Below are positions 16,603-25,497 of a DNA stretch of 64,000 bases, in pieces. The notes under the pieces are model-generated. The model saw nothing but the letters and a program-made list of their open reading frames with translations, was not told where the DNA came from and searched no databases. Source of the DNA: Maribacter flavus. Its GTDB lineage: Bacteria > Bacteroidota > Bacteroidia > Flavobacteriales > Flavobacteriaceae. The stretch is from positions 2,342,185-2,406,184 of the forward strand of contig NZ_VUOE01000001.1 of the NCBI RefSeq assembly GCF_008386635.1. Direction: 5' to 3'. The translations under genes and the position numbers were made by a program. Numbering within the stretch: the first letter of the stretch is position 1; every line of letters begins with the position of its first letter.

Positions 16603-17208
16603 TTATTCAAATTCAAAATTCACATCGGGTGCTTGTTCCGATCCTGCTTCGGCATTGAAATAAGCCAATTCATCAAAATTGAAAATTCCTGCCAAAATCG
16701 AATTTGGAAATTTCTTGATGTGCAAATTGTAGGGTTCAACCGTGGCGTTAAAACGGTCCCTGGCCACGTTGATCCTATTTTCCGTTCCTTCCAATTGGGA
16801 CTGAAGCTCCAGAAAATTTTGATTGGCCTTAAGGTCTGGGTATCGTTCCACGGTGACCAATAATCTACTTAAGGCTCCGCTAAGTCCACTTTGTGCCTCA
16901 TTGAAATTCGCCAATTGTTCCGGGGTAATATTGGTAGGGTCAATGTTCACGGAGGTTGCTTTTGCACGTGCTTCGATTACATCCGTCAAGGTACCGCGTT
17001 CAAAGTCTGCAGCTCCCTGTACGGTCTTTACCAAATTTCCAATAAGGTCGTTTCTTCGTTGATAGGCGCTCTCCACGTTCGCCCACGTTTTGGTGGAGGT
17101 TTCTTTGAGTGCAATGGCCGTGTTGTTAAAACCAACCGCCCATTGGTAGATTCCAAAGGCAAGTACGGCAAGCACAATTAGGGCAATTAATCCTTTTTTC
17201 ATTGTCAA
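16603..17208 (-). CDS. lemA: LemA family protein
   Basis: A 201-residue membrane-anchored protein with an N-terminal transmembrane helix (LIALIVLAVLAFGIYQW, residues 6-22). The helical LemA domain has the typical WANVESAYQRRNDLIGNLV stretch near 41-60 and RINVARDRFNATV near 150. LemA proteins have no established enzymatic activity; they are thought to be surface- or periplasm-facing coiled-coil proteins. It heads the lemA-TPM-TPM gene string and is separated from the upstream MerR gene by 62 bp. Confidence 0.95.
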   Translation of the reverse strand: MTMKKGLIALIVLAVLAFGIYQWAVGFNNTAIALKETSTKTWANVESAYQRRNDLIGNLVKTVQGAADFERGTLTDVIEARAKATSVNIDPTNITPEQLANFNEAQSGLSGALSRLLVTVERYPDLKANQNFLELQSQLEGTENRINVARDRFNATVEPYNLHIKKFPNSILAGIFNFDELAYFNAEAGSEQAPDVNFEFE

Positions 17209-17270
17209 TAGTATTAGTGTTTATAATGGTTATCCAGTTAGTATGCCAAAGAAAGCTTTTGTTACAGCTT

Positions 17271-17600
17271 TTAGAGCTGTTCCTTTATTTTGATTAGCTC
17301 CGCCTTTACGCGCTCCAGTTTTTGAATGATTTCAAAATTGGACAGGGTCTTTTGTTTTTCTTCCTTTAGGTGTATTTTGGCACCGTCCAAAGTGAAGCCC
17401 CTTTCCTTTACCAAGTGGTAGATCAATTGAAGGTTCTTAATGTCCTGGGGGGTGAATTTCCTGTTACCCTTGGCATTTTTTTTGGGCTGTAGCACGTCAA
17501 ACTCCTTCTCCCAAAACCGAATCAAAGAAGTGTTTACACCAAATGCCCTGGCCACTTCGCCAATCCCGTAATATCTTTTTTCAGGAAGTTCTACTTGCAT
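17271..17600 (-). CDS. MerR family transcriptional regulator
   Basis: A 109-residue regulator with a MerR-type winged helix at residues 6-75: YYGIGEVARAFGVNTSLIRF, then WEKEFDVLQPKKNAKGNRKF. A short C-terminal coiled coil follows (TLSNFEIIQKLERVKAELIK). No metal- or drug-binding domain is present, so it is a minimal MerR. Its start overlaps the stop of the M23 peptidase gene (TAATG), showing translational coupling. Its targets are unknown. Confidence 0.92.
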   Translation of the reverse strand: MQVELPEKRYYGIGEVARAFGVNTSLIRFWEKEFDVLQPKKNAKGNRKFTPQDIKNLQLIYHLVKERGFTLDGAKIHLKEEKQKTLSNFEIIQKLERVKAELIKIKEQL

Positions 17601-18577
17601 TAATCCAGGGATTGGTTTTCTTGGTTGGCGTATTTCAACATGTTTTCAAATTCCTCCGGAGACAAGCTTCCGTAGTAGAAATTAATTGGGTTGATACGGT
17701 CGCCGTCCTTCCAAACCTCGTAATGCAGATGTGGGGCTTCTGAACGACCGGTGCTACCAACGAAACCAATGAGGTCCCCTCTTTTTACCTTTTGTCCAAC
17801 TTTTACGTTATACTGGCTCAAGTGCCCATAAAGACTTAGGTATCCATAACCATGGTCAATACGGATATGCTTTCCGTACCCGGACGAATTGTTGTCTGCC
17901 CGAGTCACTTCTCCATTGCCCGACGCATAGATGGGTGTTCCCTTTGGAGCGGTAAAGTCCATTCCATAATGCATTTTTCGTGCCTTCGTAAAAGGGTCTG
18001 AGCGCCATCCAAAACCAGAGGCCATACGTGTAAGGTCCTCATTGTTTATAGGCTGTATGGCGGGTATGGACATTAATAGTTTCTCCTTTTCTTCGGCTAG
18101 TTTGGTAATCTCGTCCAAAGATTTGGACTGGATGGCCATCTGCTTTTTAATGATGTCCAATCGCTGTGTGGTGGCAATGACCATTTCGGAGTTGTTGAAT
18201 CCCTCCAAGGATTTGTATCGGTTTACACCTCCAAAGCCCGCTCGTCGTTGCTCCTCTGGAATCGGATTCGCTTCAAAATACAATCGGTATATGTTATTGT
18301 CCCTATCCTCAATATTGGCCAGAACATCTTCAATCTGTTCCATTTTTTTGTTCAGGAGCTCAAATTGAAGTTCGTAGTTCTTAACCTCCCGTTGCAGGGA
18401 AAGTTCGCGAGGGGTATTTATAACATTCGTGTTCAAGAGTAAAATCAACCCGAGCATTCCAAAAAGGAAGGAACCTAAAAAGAAAAACGCGATATTTCTG
18501 TATCGCTTCGATTTTTCAGGCTCGATCTTTCTGTAGGAAAGCGTATCCGGATCGTAATAGTACTTTACTTTAGACAT
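17600..18577 (-). CDS. M23 family metallopeptidase (membrane-anchored)
   Basis: A peptidoglycan endopeptidase-like envelope protein. One transmembrane helix lies at residues 27-50 (IAFFFLGSFLFGMLGLILLL), then a coiled coil (about 60-180). A C-terminal LytM/M23 domain has HYGMDFTAPKGTPIYASGNG (H...D zinc ligands) and HLHYEVW (HxH). All zinc ligands appear present, so it may be an active amidase/endopeptidase or an activator in cell-shape control. It is divergent from alaS (103 bp apart) and coupled to the downstream merR. Confidence 0.94.
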   Translation of the reverse strand: MSKVKYYYDPDTLSYRKIEPEKSKRYRNIAFFFLGSFLFGMLGLILLLNTNVINTPRELSLQREVKNYELQFELLNKKMEQIEDVLANIEDRDNNIYRLYFEANPIPEEQRRAGFGGVNRYKSLEGFNNSEMVIATTQRLDIIKKQMAIQSKSLDEITKLAEEKEKLLMSIPAIQPINNEDLTRMASGFGWRSDPFTKARKMHYGMDFTAPKGTPIYASGNGEVTRADNNSSGYGKHIRIDHGYGYLSLYGHLSQYNVKVGQKVKRGDLIGFVGSTGRSEAPHLHYEVWKDGDRINPINFYYGSLSPEEFENMLKYANQENQSLD

Positions 18578-18680
18578 GAAGCTATTTTATCCTATTTTTG
18601 TGGTTTATTTTAACATAACAAACAAATATAAAAATTGTTTTCTACAAACAGTTAAAATTTGTAAAAGCTTAGCATTTTAG

Positions 18681-21296
18681 ATGAATTCCAAGGATATACG
18701 AACCCAGTTCCTAACATTTTTTGAAGGTAAAAAACACAAAATTGTACCCTCTGCGCCCATGGTCATAAAGGATGATCCAACCCTCCTTTTTACCAATGCG
18801 GGAATGAACCAGTTCAAGGAGTTTTTCTTGGGAATCAACGAACCCAAAAACACCCGGGTGGTGGATACGCAAAAGTGCCTTCGCGTGAGTGGAAAGCACA
18901 ACGACCTGGAAGAGGTGGGCAAGGATACCTACCACCATACCATGTTCGAAATGTTGGGCAATTGGAGTTTTGGGGATTACTTTAAGGAGGAGGCCATTAC
19001 CTGGGCCTGGGAATTGTTGACCGAAGTCTTCAAAATGGACAAGGACAGTCTGTATGTTTCCGTTTTTGAGGGAAGCCAGGATGCCGATACACTGGAAAAG
19101 GACGCCGAGGCCTATGCCATTTGGAACAAGATCGTTCCTGCCAATAGGATCATCATGGGCAATAAAAAGGACAACTTTTGGGAAATGGGCGACCAAGGTC
19201 CGTGTGGCCCATGTTCCGAAATTCATGTCGACCTGCGTTCCGATGAAGAAAAAAAGAAAGTATCCGGAGCAAGTTTGGTGAACAAGGACCACCCTTTGGT
19301 CGTGGAAATCTGGAACCTGGTTTTCATGCAGTATAACCGTAAGGCCGATGGATCCCTGGAACCGTTACCGGCCAAACATGTGGATACGGGCATGGGGTTC
19401 GAGCGACTCTGTATGGCCTTGCAAGGCAAAAAATCCAACTACGATACGGATGTTTTTACACCCCTGATACGGGAAATAGAGATTATCACCGATGCCAAAT
19501 ATGGAAAGGACGAACCTACGGATATTGCCATTCGAGTAATTGCAGACCATATACGGGCGGTTTCTTTTTCCATTGCAGATGGGCAATTGCCCAGCAATAC
19601 AGGTGCAGGCTATGTCATTAGACGTATTTTACGCCGTGCAGTACGGTACGGTTTTACCTTTTTAGGGACCAAGGAACCTTTTATGTACCGCTTAGTAAAC
19701 GTACTTACCCAAAGTATGGGCGAGGCATTTCCAGAACTGTCAGAACAAAAGCAGCTCATTGAAAATGTTATCAAGGAAGAGGAACATAGTTTTTTAAAAA
19801 CCTTGGATCAGGGATTGGTGCTGTTGGATACCATCATTGAAAAAACCAAGGGTAAAACGGTAGACGGTAGAAAAGCTTTTGAACTTTACGATACCTACGG
19901 ATTTCCAATAGACCTTACCGCCTTGATCTTAAGTGAGAGAGGTTTTTCCTTGGACGAAGATGGTTTTAATGTTGCCATGCAGGAACAGAAAACCCGTTCC
20001 AAAACGGCTTCGGAAACTTCTAAGGGTGATTGGGAGAATTTACAGTCCGATGCTGAGCAGGAGTTTGTAGGGTACGATAGGTTGGAGGCCGATGTAAAAA
20101 TAGTAAAATATAGAAAGTTGGAGTCCAAAAAACAAGGGTTGCAGTATCAAATTGTCTTTAATCTGACACCTTTTTACGCAGAGGGTGGCGGTCAAGTAGG
20201 GGACAAGGGCTATTTGGAATCCCCCGATGGCGATGTAGTGTATATCGTTGACACTAAAAGGGAAAACAACGAAATCGTACATTTTGCCAAAAACCTTCCC
20301 AAAAAATTGGAAGGAACCTTTAAAGCGGTCGTGGACAGCAAACAACGTCAGCGCACCGAAGCCAATCATACAGCGACCCATTTGCTGCATCAGGCATTGC
20401 GCGAAATCTTGGGAACACATGTGGAACAGAAAGGTTCCGCCGTACATTCCAAATACCTGCGATTTGATTTCTCCCATTTTTCCAAAATGACCAAGGAGGA
20501 ATTGGAGGCTGTGGAATCCTTTGTCAATGCGAGGATAACGGGCCAATTGCCGCTGGAGGAACAGCGGAACGTACCTATAAAGGAAGCCTTGGAAAATGGG
20601 GCGATGGCCCTGTTCGGGGAAAAATATGGCGATGCTGTACGTACCATCCGTTTTGGGAAATCCATTGAATTGTGCGGGGGGACCCATGTGAAGAACACCT
20701 CTGATATCTGGCATTTTAAAATTAAGTCGGAAGGAGCGGTGGCCGCAGGAATACGCAGGATAGAAGCGATTACCAGTGACGCCGTAAAGGATTTCTATGC
20801 CGAAAGCAATAAATCATTGACCGAAATAACCGAAGCACTAGGAAATCCGCAGGATGCCGTGAAAGCAGTAAAAAGTCTGCAGGACGAGAATTCCGATTTA
20901 AGGAAGCAGATCGCTGCGCTTTTAAAAGACAAGGCAAAAAACCTTAAAGGCGATTTGCAGAGTGAACTACAGGAGAAAAACGGGGTGCGATATCTAATCA
21001 AGAAGCTTGATCTGGATGCCGCGGGCATCAAGGACCTCAGTTTTGAAATGGGACAAAACCAATCCGACCTATTTTTACTTTTTGCCACCGAGCAGGATGG
21101 GAAGGCCCTGCTTTCCTGTTATATTTCCAAAGAATTGGTTGCAAGCAAAAATCTGAATGCAGGTACCATTGTTCGGGAATTGGGCAAATACATTCAAGGA
21201 GGTGGCGGCGGCCAGCCCTTCTTTGCAACGGCGGGAGGGAAAAATCCGGCAGGAATTCCCGACGCCATGGAGAAGGCTTTGGAATACTTGGGCTAA
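18681..21296 (+). CDS. alaS: Alanyl-tRNA synthetase
   Basis: It charges tRNA-Ala with alanine and edits mischarged Ser/Gly. The 871-residue protein carries the class II catalytic core ([20 protein letters not shown] near 72-91). The editing domain has the zinc-binding HTATHLLH near 559-566 and CGGTH near 660-664, and the C-Ala domain ends with a glycine-rich GGGGGQP. Length is standard. It is divergently transcribed from the M23 gene and is followed by a hairpin at 21366-21392. Confidence 0.99.
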   Translation: MNSKDIRTQFLTFFEGKKHKIVPSAPMVIKDDPTLLFTNAGMNQFKEFFLGINEPKNTRVVDTQKCLRVSGKHNDLEEVGKDTYHHTMFEMLGNWSFGDYFKEEAITWAWELLTEVFKMDKDSLYVSVFEGSQDADTLEKDAEAYAIWNKIVPANRIIMGNKKDNFWEMGDQGPCGPCSEIHVDLRSDEEKKKVSGASLVNKDHPLVVEIWNLVFMQYNRKADGSLEPLPAKHVDTGMGFERLCMALQGKKSNYDTDVFTPLIREIEIITDAKYGKDEPTDIAIRVIADHIRAVSFSIADGQLPSNTGAGYVIRRILRRAVRYGFTFLGTKEPFMYRLVNVLTQSMGEAFPELSEQKQLIENVIKEEEHSFLKTLDQGLVLLDTIIEKTKGKTVDGRKAFELYDTYGFPIDLTALILSERGFSLDEDGFNVAMQEQKTRSKTASETSKGDWENLQSDAEQEFVGYDRLEADVKIVKYRKLESKKQGLQYQIVFNLTPFYAEGGGQVGDKGYLESPDGDVVYIVDTKRENNEIVHFAKNLPKKLEGTFKAVVDSKQRQRTEANHTATHLLHQALREILGTHVEQKGSAVHSKYLRFDFSHFSKMTKEELEAVESFVNARITGQLPLEEQRNVPIKEALENGAMALFGEKYGDAVRTIRFGKSIELCGGTHVKNTSDIWHFKIKSEGAVAAGIRRIEAITSDAVKDFYAESNKSLTEITEALGNPQDAVKAVKSLQDENSDLRKQIAALLKDKAKNLKGDLQSELQEKNGVRYLIKKLDLDAAGIKDLSFEMGQNQSDLFLLFATEQDGKALLSCYISKELVASKNLNAGTIVRELGKYIQGGGGGQPFFATAGGKNPAGIPDAMEKALEYLG

Positions 21297-21365
21297 TGTG
21301 AAGTTCTGAAACCAATAGATCCCAGTTGGAATATTTTTTATAAGTCGCAAGCCCAAATAGTAAGA

Positions 21366-21392
21366 CCCCAAAGGTTTTTAAAACCTTTGGGG
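21366..21392. terminator. Hairpin after alaS (copy 1 of a twin hairpin)
   Basis: Stem CCCCAAAGGTTTT / AAAACCTTTGGGG, with 13 bp arms and one central T. No U tract follows, so it may be a terminator, an RNA-stability hairpin or a repeat. The same core recurs at 22324-22348. Confidence 0.6.
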
Positions 21393-21457
21393 GCATGGAA
21401 AAGATTGGAAAATAATAATAGAATGCTCAGTATAATCTTCCTATAAAAAATAAATAA

Positions 21458-22315
21458 ATGAAATATGAGATTCTGATTGTTTTTCTTCTGCTGCTTTCAT
21501 CTTGTTCAGAGCCTATTTCCAAAAACAAAGAAAAATCCGTTTACGAGAAATCACCACCTATTTCTAATGAAGATTCACTAAGAATTCAGGACTATTGGTC
21601 AAAAGCGAATCAATCAGGGGTATATTCCCAAGAAAGACAAAAATATCTTGATTCCATTTTGTTGATTAAGCCAGATACCGCCTACATCTGGCAGCAAAAG
21701 GCAATGCCCCTATATAAGGAAAGAAAATATTCATTGGGCAAACCTTTCTTAGCGAAGGCCGTCCTATATGATTCGGTCAAGTATTTGGATTACAGCGCAT
21801 TCGTGAAATGTTTGTTCTCAAAAGAGTATGAGGAATCCATTCTAGAGTTTTTGGAGGCTAAGAATAAATTTGGTGACCGCTATGTAATGGACCACACATA
21901 CAATTTCTATATTGGGATTAGCTACCTACAATTGAACCAATTTATAAAAGCAAAAGACTTTCTAATTCGAAGTAGGGACCAGCAGTTTAAAGATTTTCCG
22001 AACGAACCTCCCGAAGAGGCATGCCATTATCTGGATTGGTTTTATTTAGGGGTAGCTGCCTATGAGTTAAAAGAGTATGAATCAGCAATAGAATTTTTTG
22101 ATACGAGTTTGAAAGTATATACAAATTTTGGTGATGCACTTTACTATAAAGGAATTTCTCACTATAAAATGGGAAATAAAGACGAGGCGGAACTTGCTTT
22201 AAGAATGGCAAAGGAAAACAGGGAAAATACTATAAACGAGGATCAAGTATATTACGTAATATATCCCTACCAGGTCTTTCATAAACTGAGTCCTTTGGCC
22301 GGTAACAATAAGTAG
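21458..22315 (+). CDS. TPR-repeat lipoprotein
   Basis: A 285-residue exported protein with a lipobox (LLLLSSC, Cys around residue 16) and tetratricopeptide-like helices. These include AYIWQQKAMPLYKERKYSLG, TYNFYIGISYLQLNQFIKAK and GDALYYKGISHYKMGNKDEA, so it should be a scaffold lipoprotein of the envelope. No enzymatic domain is seen. It stands alone between alaS and the GSCFA gene and is flanked on both sides by copies of the same hairpin, which sets it apart as a unit. Its partners are unknown. Confidence 0.85.
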   Translation: MKYEILIVFLLLLSSCSEPISKNKEKSVYEKSPPISNEDSLRIQDYWSKANQSGVYSQERQKYLDSILLIKPDTAYIWQQKAMPLYKERKYSLGKPFLAKAVLYDSVKYLDYSAFVKCLFSKEYEESILEFLEAKNKFGDRYVMDHTYNFYIGISYLQLNQFIKAKDFLIRSRDQQFKDFPNEPPEEACHYLDWFYLGVAAYELKEYESAIEFFDTSLKVYTNFGDALYYKGISHYKMGNKDEAELALRMAKENRENTINEDQVYYVIYPYQVFHKLSPLAGNNK

Positions 22316-22323
22316 TAAAAAGA

Positions 22324-22348
22324 CCCCAAAGGTTTTTAAAACCTTTGG
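22324..22348. terminator. Hairpin after the TPR lipoprotein (copy 2 of a twin hairpin)
   Basis: It shares a 25-nt core with 21366-21392. The stem extends outward to AGAC/GTCT with one mismatch (22321-22354). As after alaS, it lies 6-70 bp beyond a stop codon and may be a terminator. Confidence 0.6.
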
Positions 22349-22392
22349 AGTCTCCAATACTGATCAAACTATTGGAAATCAAACTATAGAAA

Positions 22393-23364
22393 ATGAAACT
22401 CCAGACACAAATACCTTTATCAAAAGCAAATAATCCTATAGATTATTCCAGCAAGATATTGATATTAGGGTCTTGTTTTTCCCAGAATATGGGGGATAAA
22501 TTGGCGTATTTCAAGTTTCCGGTTTTGCAAAACCCCTTTGGTATTTTATTTCATCCCCTGGCCATTGAAAATCTTGTCAAAAAAGCGGTCGACAAATATG
22601 AATACACGGAAAGGGATATTTTTCAGTTTCAGGGACGTTGGCAATGTTTTGAGGCACATTCGGAACTGAGTTCAAGTAACAAGGAGGTACTTTTGGAGCG
22701 TTTGAATTCGGCGGTATTGGAGACCAACAAATACGTAAGTGAAGCATCCCACATTGCGATTACCTTGGGCACCGCTTGGGTCTATCGGCATTTAGAAAAA
22801 AATATTCTAGTGGCCAACTGCCATAAAGTGCCCCAACGCGAATTTCAAAAAACACTGCTGAAAGAAAATGAGATAGTTACCTCCATAACCGCTACCGTTA
22901 ACAGTATCAAAGCCGTAAACCCAGAAGCACAGATTATATTTACCATCTCCCCCGTACGCCATTTAAAGGATGGTTTTATTGAAAACCAACGAAGTAAATC
23001 GGTACTCATATCAGCCATACACGCAACGGTTGGAGTTCCCCCTTTGGGGGCTAGGGGGCTTTATTTCCCCAGCTACGAAATCATGATGGATGAACTTAGG
23101 GACTATCGTTTTTATAAAGAGGATATGGTACACCCCAATGTGTTGGCCATCGACTATATCTGGGAGAAATTTAGAAGCGTTTGGATTTCGGAGGAAGTAG
23201 GTGAGGCGATGGCGAAGGTAGCAGAAATTCAAAAGGGCTTGGCGCACAGACCCTTCGATGAACAATCGGAGGGGCATCAGAAATTCCTAAAAACCCTCGA
23301 CCAAAAAATTGCGTATATTAAACAGAGATATCCCTTTATGAATTTTGAAAATTCTTCTTCATGA
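22393..23364 (+). CDS. GSCFA-domain protein
   Basis: A 323-residue protein of the GSCFA family (SGNH-hydrolase-like fold) named after the motif LGSCFSQNMGDKL at residues 26-38. The conserved C-terminal stretch YFPSYEIMMDELRDYRFYKEDMVHPN is also present. The catalytic activity of the family is not firmly known. The DNA for VGVPPLGARG (about residues 216-225), just before that block, is a C/G-rich palindromic repeat and looks like an in-frame insertion in a loop. It overlaps the DUF4230 gene by 4 bp (ATGA), indicating a two-gene operon. Confidence 0.92.
   Translation: MKLQTQIPLSKANNPIDYSSKILILGSCFSQNMGDKLAYFKFPVLQNPFGILFHPLAIENLVKKAVDKYEYTERDIFQFQGRWQCFEAHSELSSSNKEVLLERLNSAVLETNKYVSEASHIAITLGTAWVYRHLEKNILVANCHKVPQREFQKTLLKENEIVTSITATVNSIKAVNPEAQIIFTISPVRHLKDGFIENQRSKSVLISAIHATVGVPPLGARGLYFPSYEIMMDELRDYRFYKEDMVHPNVLAIDYIWEKFRSVWISEEVGEAMAKVAEIQKGLAHRPFDEQSEGHQKFLKTLDQKIAYIKQRYPFMNFENSSS
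23036..23062. repeat. G-rich palindromic repeat inserted in frame in the GSCFA gene
   Basis: TTCCCCCTTTGGGGG followed by CTAGGGGGCTTT, the same build as the block at 16126-16160. It is read in frame as VPPLGARG and adds about 9 residues without a frame change. Confidence 0.7.
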
Positions 23365-23972
23365 AACGTTTTTTAGCCGGCGTGCTGATAACTTTGGCGG
23401 TAGTTTTCATCATCAGGTCCTGCAAGGACGAAAAGGCCTCCAAAGCTATTTTGGAAGAGAATTCCATGCTCATACAAACCCAAATTGAAAATGTTTCCAA
23501 GCTCATTGTTACGGAAGGTCACTTTGCAGAAGTTTACAATTACAAGGATTCAAAAGAGCTTTTTGGTCCTTTGCTTACAGCGGATAAAAAAGCATTGGTG
23601 GTAGTAAATGCCGATGTCAGCATCTCCTATGACTTAAGCAAGGTTACCTTTGAGCTGGACGAACCCAATAAAACCCTCAAAATAACCGGTATCCCGGAAC
23701 CCGAAATCAAGCTGAACCCAGATTTTGAATATTACGATGTTACCGCTGATTATCTAAATCAGTTTGATGCTGGGGATTACAACACCATAAAACGAAATAT
23801 AAGGAACTCGCTGCTTAAAAAAGTGGAAGCTTCCACGTTGTGGACTAACGCCAAGAATAGGTTATTGAGCGAGCTACAAAAATTTTACGTACTTACCAAT
23901 AGTCTGGGTTGGACGCTAGTCTATCAAGATAGAAGTATAGAATCTGCAGCCGACTTCACTATTTTGCCTTGA
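23361..23972 (+). CDS. DUF4230 domain protein
   Basis: A 203-residue protein with an N-terminal hydrophobic anchor (FLAGVLITLAVVFIIRS). The DUF4230 domain runs from residue 35 to the end, with SKLIVTEGHFAEVYNYKD and ALVVVNADVSISYDLSKV. It is probably periplasmic or membrane-attached. No function is assigned to the family. It is translationally coupled to the GSCFA gene, a pairing that suggests a common envelope role; that is inference. Confidence 0.88.
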   Translation: MKRFLAGVLITLAVVFIIRSCKDEKASKAILEENSMLIQTQIENVSKLIVTEGHFAEVYNYKDSKELFGPLLTADKKALVVVNADVSISYDLSKVTFELDEPNKTLKITGIPEPEIKLNPDFEYYDVTADYLNQFDAGDYNTIKRNIRNSLLKKVEASTLWTNAKNRLLSELQKFYVLTNSLGWTLVYQDRSIESAADFTILP

Positions 23973-24393
23973 CATCTTTGGGCTATGAGTTGGGTCAAAA
24001 CACCTATTTATAAGGTTTACAAGAGGTCTTTCAAAATATTTCTACCAAAAGTGTATTCGGTAAGCCCGTGTTCTGATTTAACTATAAATTACTCTTTAAA
24101 AATAACTTTTTTGATCAAACCTTTAAAAACGCTATTTCAAATGAGTTATTAAGTGATAGTGTTTTTTGGATATAACCTTTTCAGGGGAACTAAGTAATAC
24201 TTCTGCATATGCTTTGTCTTTCTTTTGAAGGATTTTTTATTTTTAGATTGCCTTTATACCACGAAAAGTCCCTTGCCCTACTTGAGGTTTTGTGTATTTT
24301 TGATATACATAACTTATATTGTTTTCAATGTCCGCCTCCTCGCCAGCAGAAAAAAATCTTTACATTATTATTTTTCTCAACTCTATTTATCCT
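23973..24393 (+). other. Gap before the Crp/Fnr gene
   Basis: This AT-rich 421-bp stretch has no supported gene. It contains the Crp/Fnr promoter at 24273-24302 and a possible alternative start codon at 24328. Other parts show nothing distinctive. Confidence 0.5.
24273..24302 (+). promoter_or_regulatory. Promoter of the Crp/Fnr gene
   Basis: TTG at 24273-24275, a 19-nt spacer and TATTTTTG at 24295-24302 match the Bacteroidota -33/-7 consensus exactly. A transcript from about 24308 would cover starts at 24328 or 24394. Confidence 0.6.
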
Positions 24394-24930
24394 ATGGGAA
24401 ATGAATTAAGGTCTTTTCTTAGTGACAAAATAAAAAGTTGTCAGTTTCGTAAAAATGAATTTGTAGTTAGGACCGGAGAGAAATGTGAAAGGCTGTATTT
24501 GCTTAAGGAGGGTATGGTTAGAGGTTTTTTTAATAGCGGGGGAGAGGAAATTACCACTTGGGTGGATAGTGAAAATGAAGTATTTACATCGATCACAGGT
24601 TTTTTCGGAAATAAGCCGGCCATGGAGAATATCCAATGTATAGAAGATACTTACTGTGATTACTTGGAGTATAAGGACTACAGATACTGTCTGAGGCGTT
24701 TCCCTGAAATGAACCATATAAGTAGGATGATGTTAGAAGAATACTACAGGCTTTCTGAACATAGAGTTTTGTTGGCCAGAATCCCATCTGCAAAAAATAG
24801 GCTTGATTATTTTATGGAACATAGTAAAAAGGACTATGCGAAGCGCATACCAAAGAAATATTTAGCTTCCTTTTTGGCCATGAGACCGGAAACCCTGAGC
24901 CGTTTGTTAAAAAAATATAGCGATAATTAA
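24394..24930 (+). CDS. Crp/Fnr family transcriptional regulator
   Basis: A cyclic-nucleotide-binding-fold regulator. Residues about 10-110 form the cNMP-type beta-roll (FVVRTGEKCERLYLLKEGMV). The C-terminal part carries a short HTH (KYLASFLAMRPETLSRLLKKY) of the Crp type. No FNR-like cysteine cluster is evident at the N-terminus. The ATG at 24394 (MGNELRSF) fits family N-termini; an ATG at 24328 and a TTG at 24319 are alternatives. A perfect FNR/Crp-like palindrome lies 154 bp after the stop, and a T9SS cluster is beyond. The ligand is not known. Confidence 0.88.
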   Translation: MGNELRSFLSDKIKSCQFRKNEFVVRTGEKCERLYLLKEGMVRGFFNSGGEEITTWVDSENEVFTSITGFFGNKPAMENIQCIEDTYCDYLEYKDYRYCLRRFPEMNHISRMMLEEYYRLSEHRVLLARIPSAKNRLDYFMEHSKKDYAKRIPKKYLASFLAMRPETLSRLLKKYSDN

Positions 24931-24950
24931 AAAATATGTTCTTCATCGGT

Positions 24951-24976
24951 AAAATATCACACTTCATCGATATTTT
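24951..24976 (+). terminator. AT-rich inverted repeat after the Crp/Fnr gene
   Basis: Arms AAAATATC (24951-24958) and GATATTTT (24969-24976) with a 10-nt loop, 20 bp after the stop codon. The hairpin is AT-rich and lacks a long U tract, so it is a weak terminator candidate. Confidence 0.4.
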
Positions 24977-24998
24977 AATGTATTTTGAAGTAGTAAGT

Positions 24999-25013
24999 TT
25001 TTGATTATCAAAA
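24999..25013. promoter_or_regulatory. Palindrome TTTTGAT-T-ATCAAAA
   Basis: A perfect 7+1+7 palindrome whose half-sites are the TTGAT/ATCAA of FNR-type boxes but with a 1-bp spacer. First of three palindromes in the gap between the Crp/Fnr gene and the T9SS cluster. Confidence 0.4.
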
Positions 25014-25083
25014 GATTGTATTTCACTTTTTCATTTCTTTTACTCAAAGTATCAAAAAATCATTTTTGTAAGAAAATACTTTA

Positions 25084-25101
25084 AATTGACATATGTCAAT
25101 T
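25084..25101. promoter_or_regulatory. FNR/Crp-like palindrome AATTGACATATGTCAATT
   Basis: A perfect 18-bp palindrome with core TTGAC-N4-GTCAA, the 14-bp layout of Crp/Fnr/PrfA-type boxes. TTTGTAAGAAAA (25065-25076) and its exact inverse (25141-25152) flank it. The adjacent Crp/Fnr protein is the natural candidate ligand; that is inference. Confidence 0.55.
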
Positions 25102-25497
25102 CCTCAAAAAATAATTTGTAATAAGAAAATATTATAAGCGTTTTCTTACAAATTAAAAGGAAAATTTAAACTTTTCTGTAGTACACAAGTTAAAATGTAT
25201 TTGGCAAAAATGATAAACCGACCCACAATAAATAGTATGATAAAGTAACCTCGACCTTTACTCTCTAATCCCGAAAATTTATTGACCTATGGTATCTAGA
25301 TACCATAAATTTTAAAAGCCCCATTTAGGGGCCTGGGATTTCCTGCGCCTTTCTCAAAATTTTTAAGGGCATAAGTAAAATTAAAAAACACTTTTAATCT
25401 CTTGATAATGAGAATTTTAAAAACAACAAGTAATACCAATATTAATTCTAGGCCTATTTGTTAAAAAAGGTAGGCTAACCTTAAATCCTTTAACCCT
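25102..25497. other. Gap upstream of the T9SS cluster
   Basis: No gene is seen. It contains a perfect 20-bp palindrome (25288-25307), a GC hairpin GCCCC-ATTTA-GGGGC (25318-25332) and, just before the first gene, AAGGT-N6-ACCTT (25467-25482). A TTG/TAnnTTTG promoter with correct spacing was not found. Confidence 0.5.
25288..25307. promoter_or_regulatory. Perfect 20-bp palindrome TATGGTATCTAGATACCATA
   Basis: A gapless two-fold symmetric site 190 bp upstream of the T9SS cluster, different in sequence from the FNR-like box. This is the shape of a dimeric repressor or activator operator; no regulator can be named. Confidence 0.5.

Noticed and set aside
24209..24409. 66-residue frame upstream of the Crp/Fnr gene
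   Set aside because: Overlaps the promoter and start of the Crp/Fnr gene and shows no domain.
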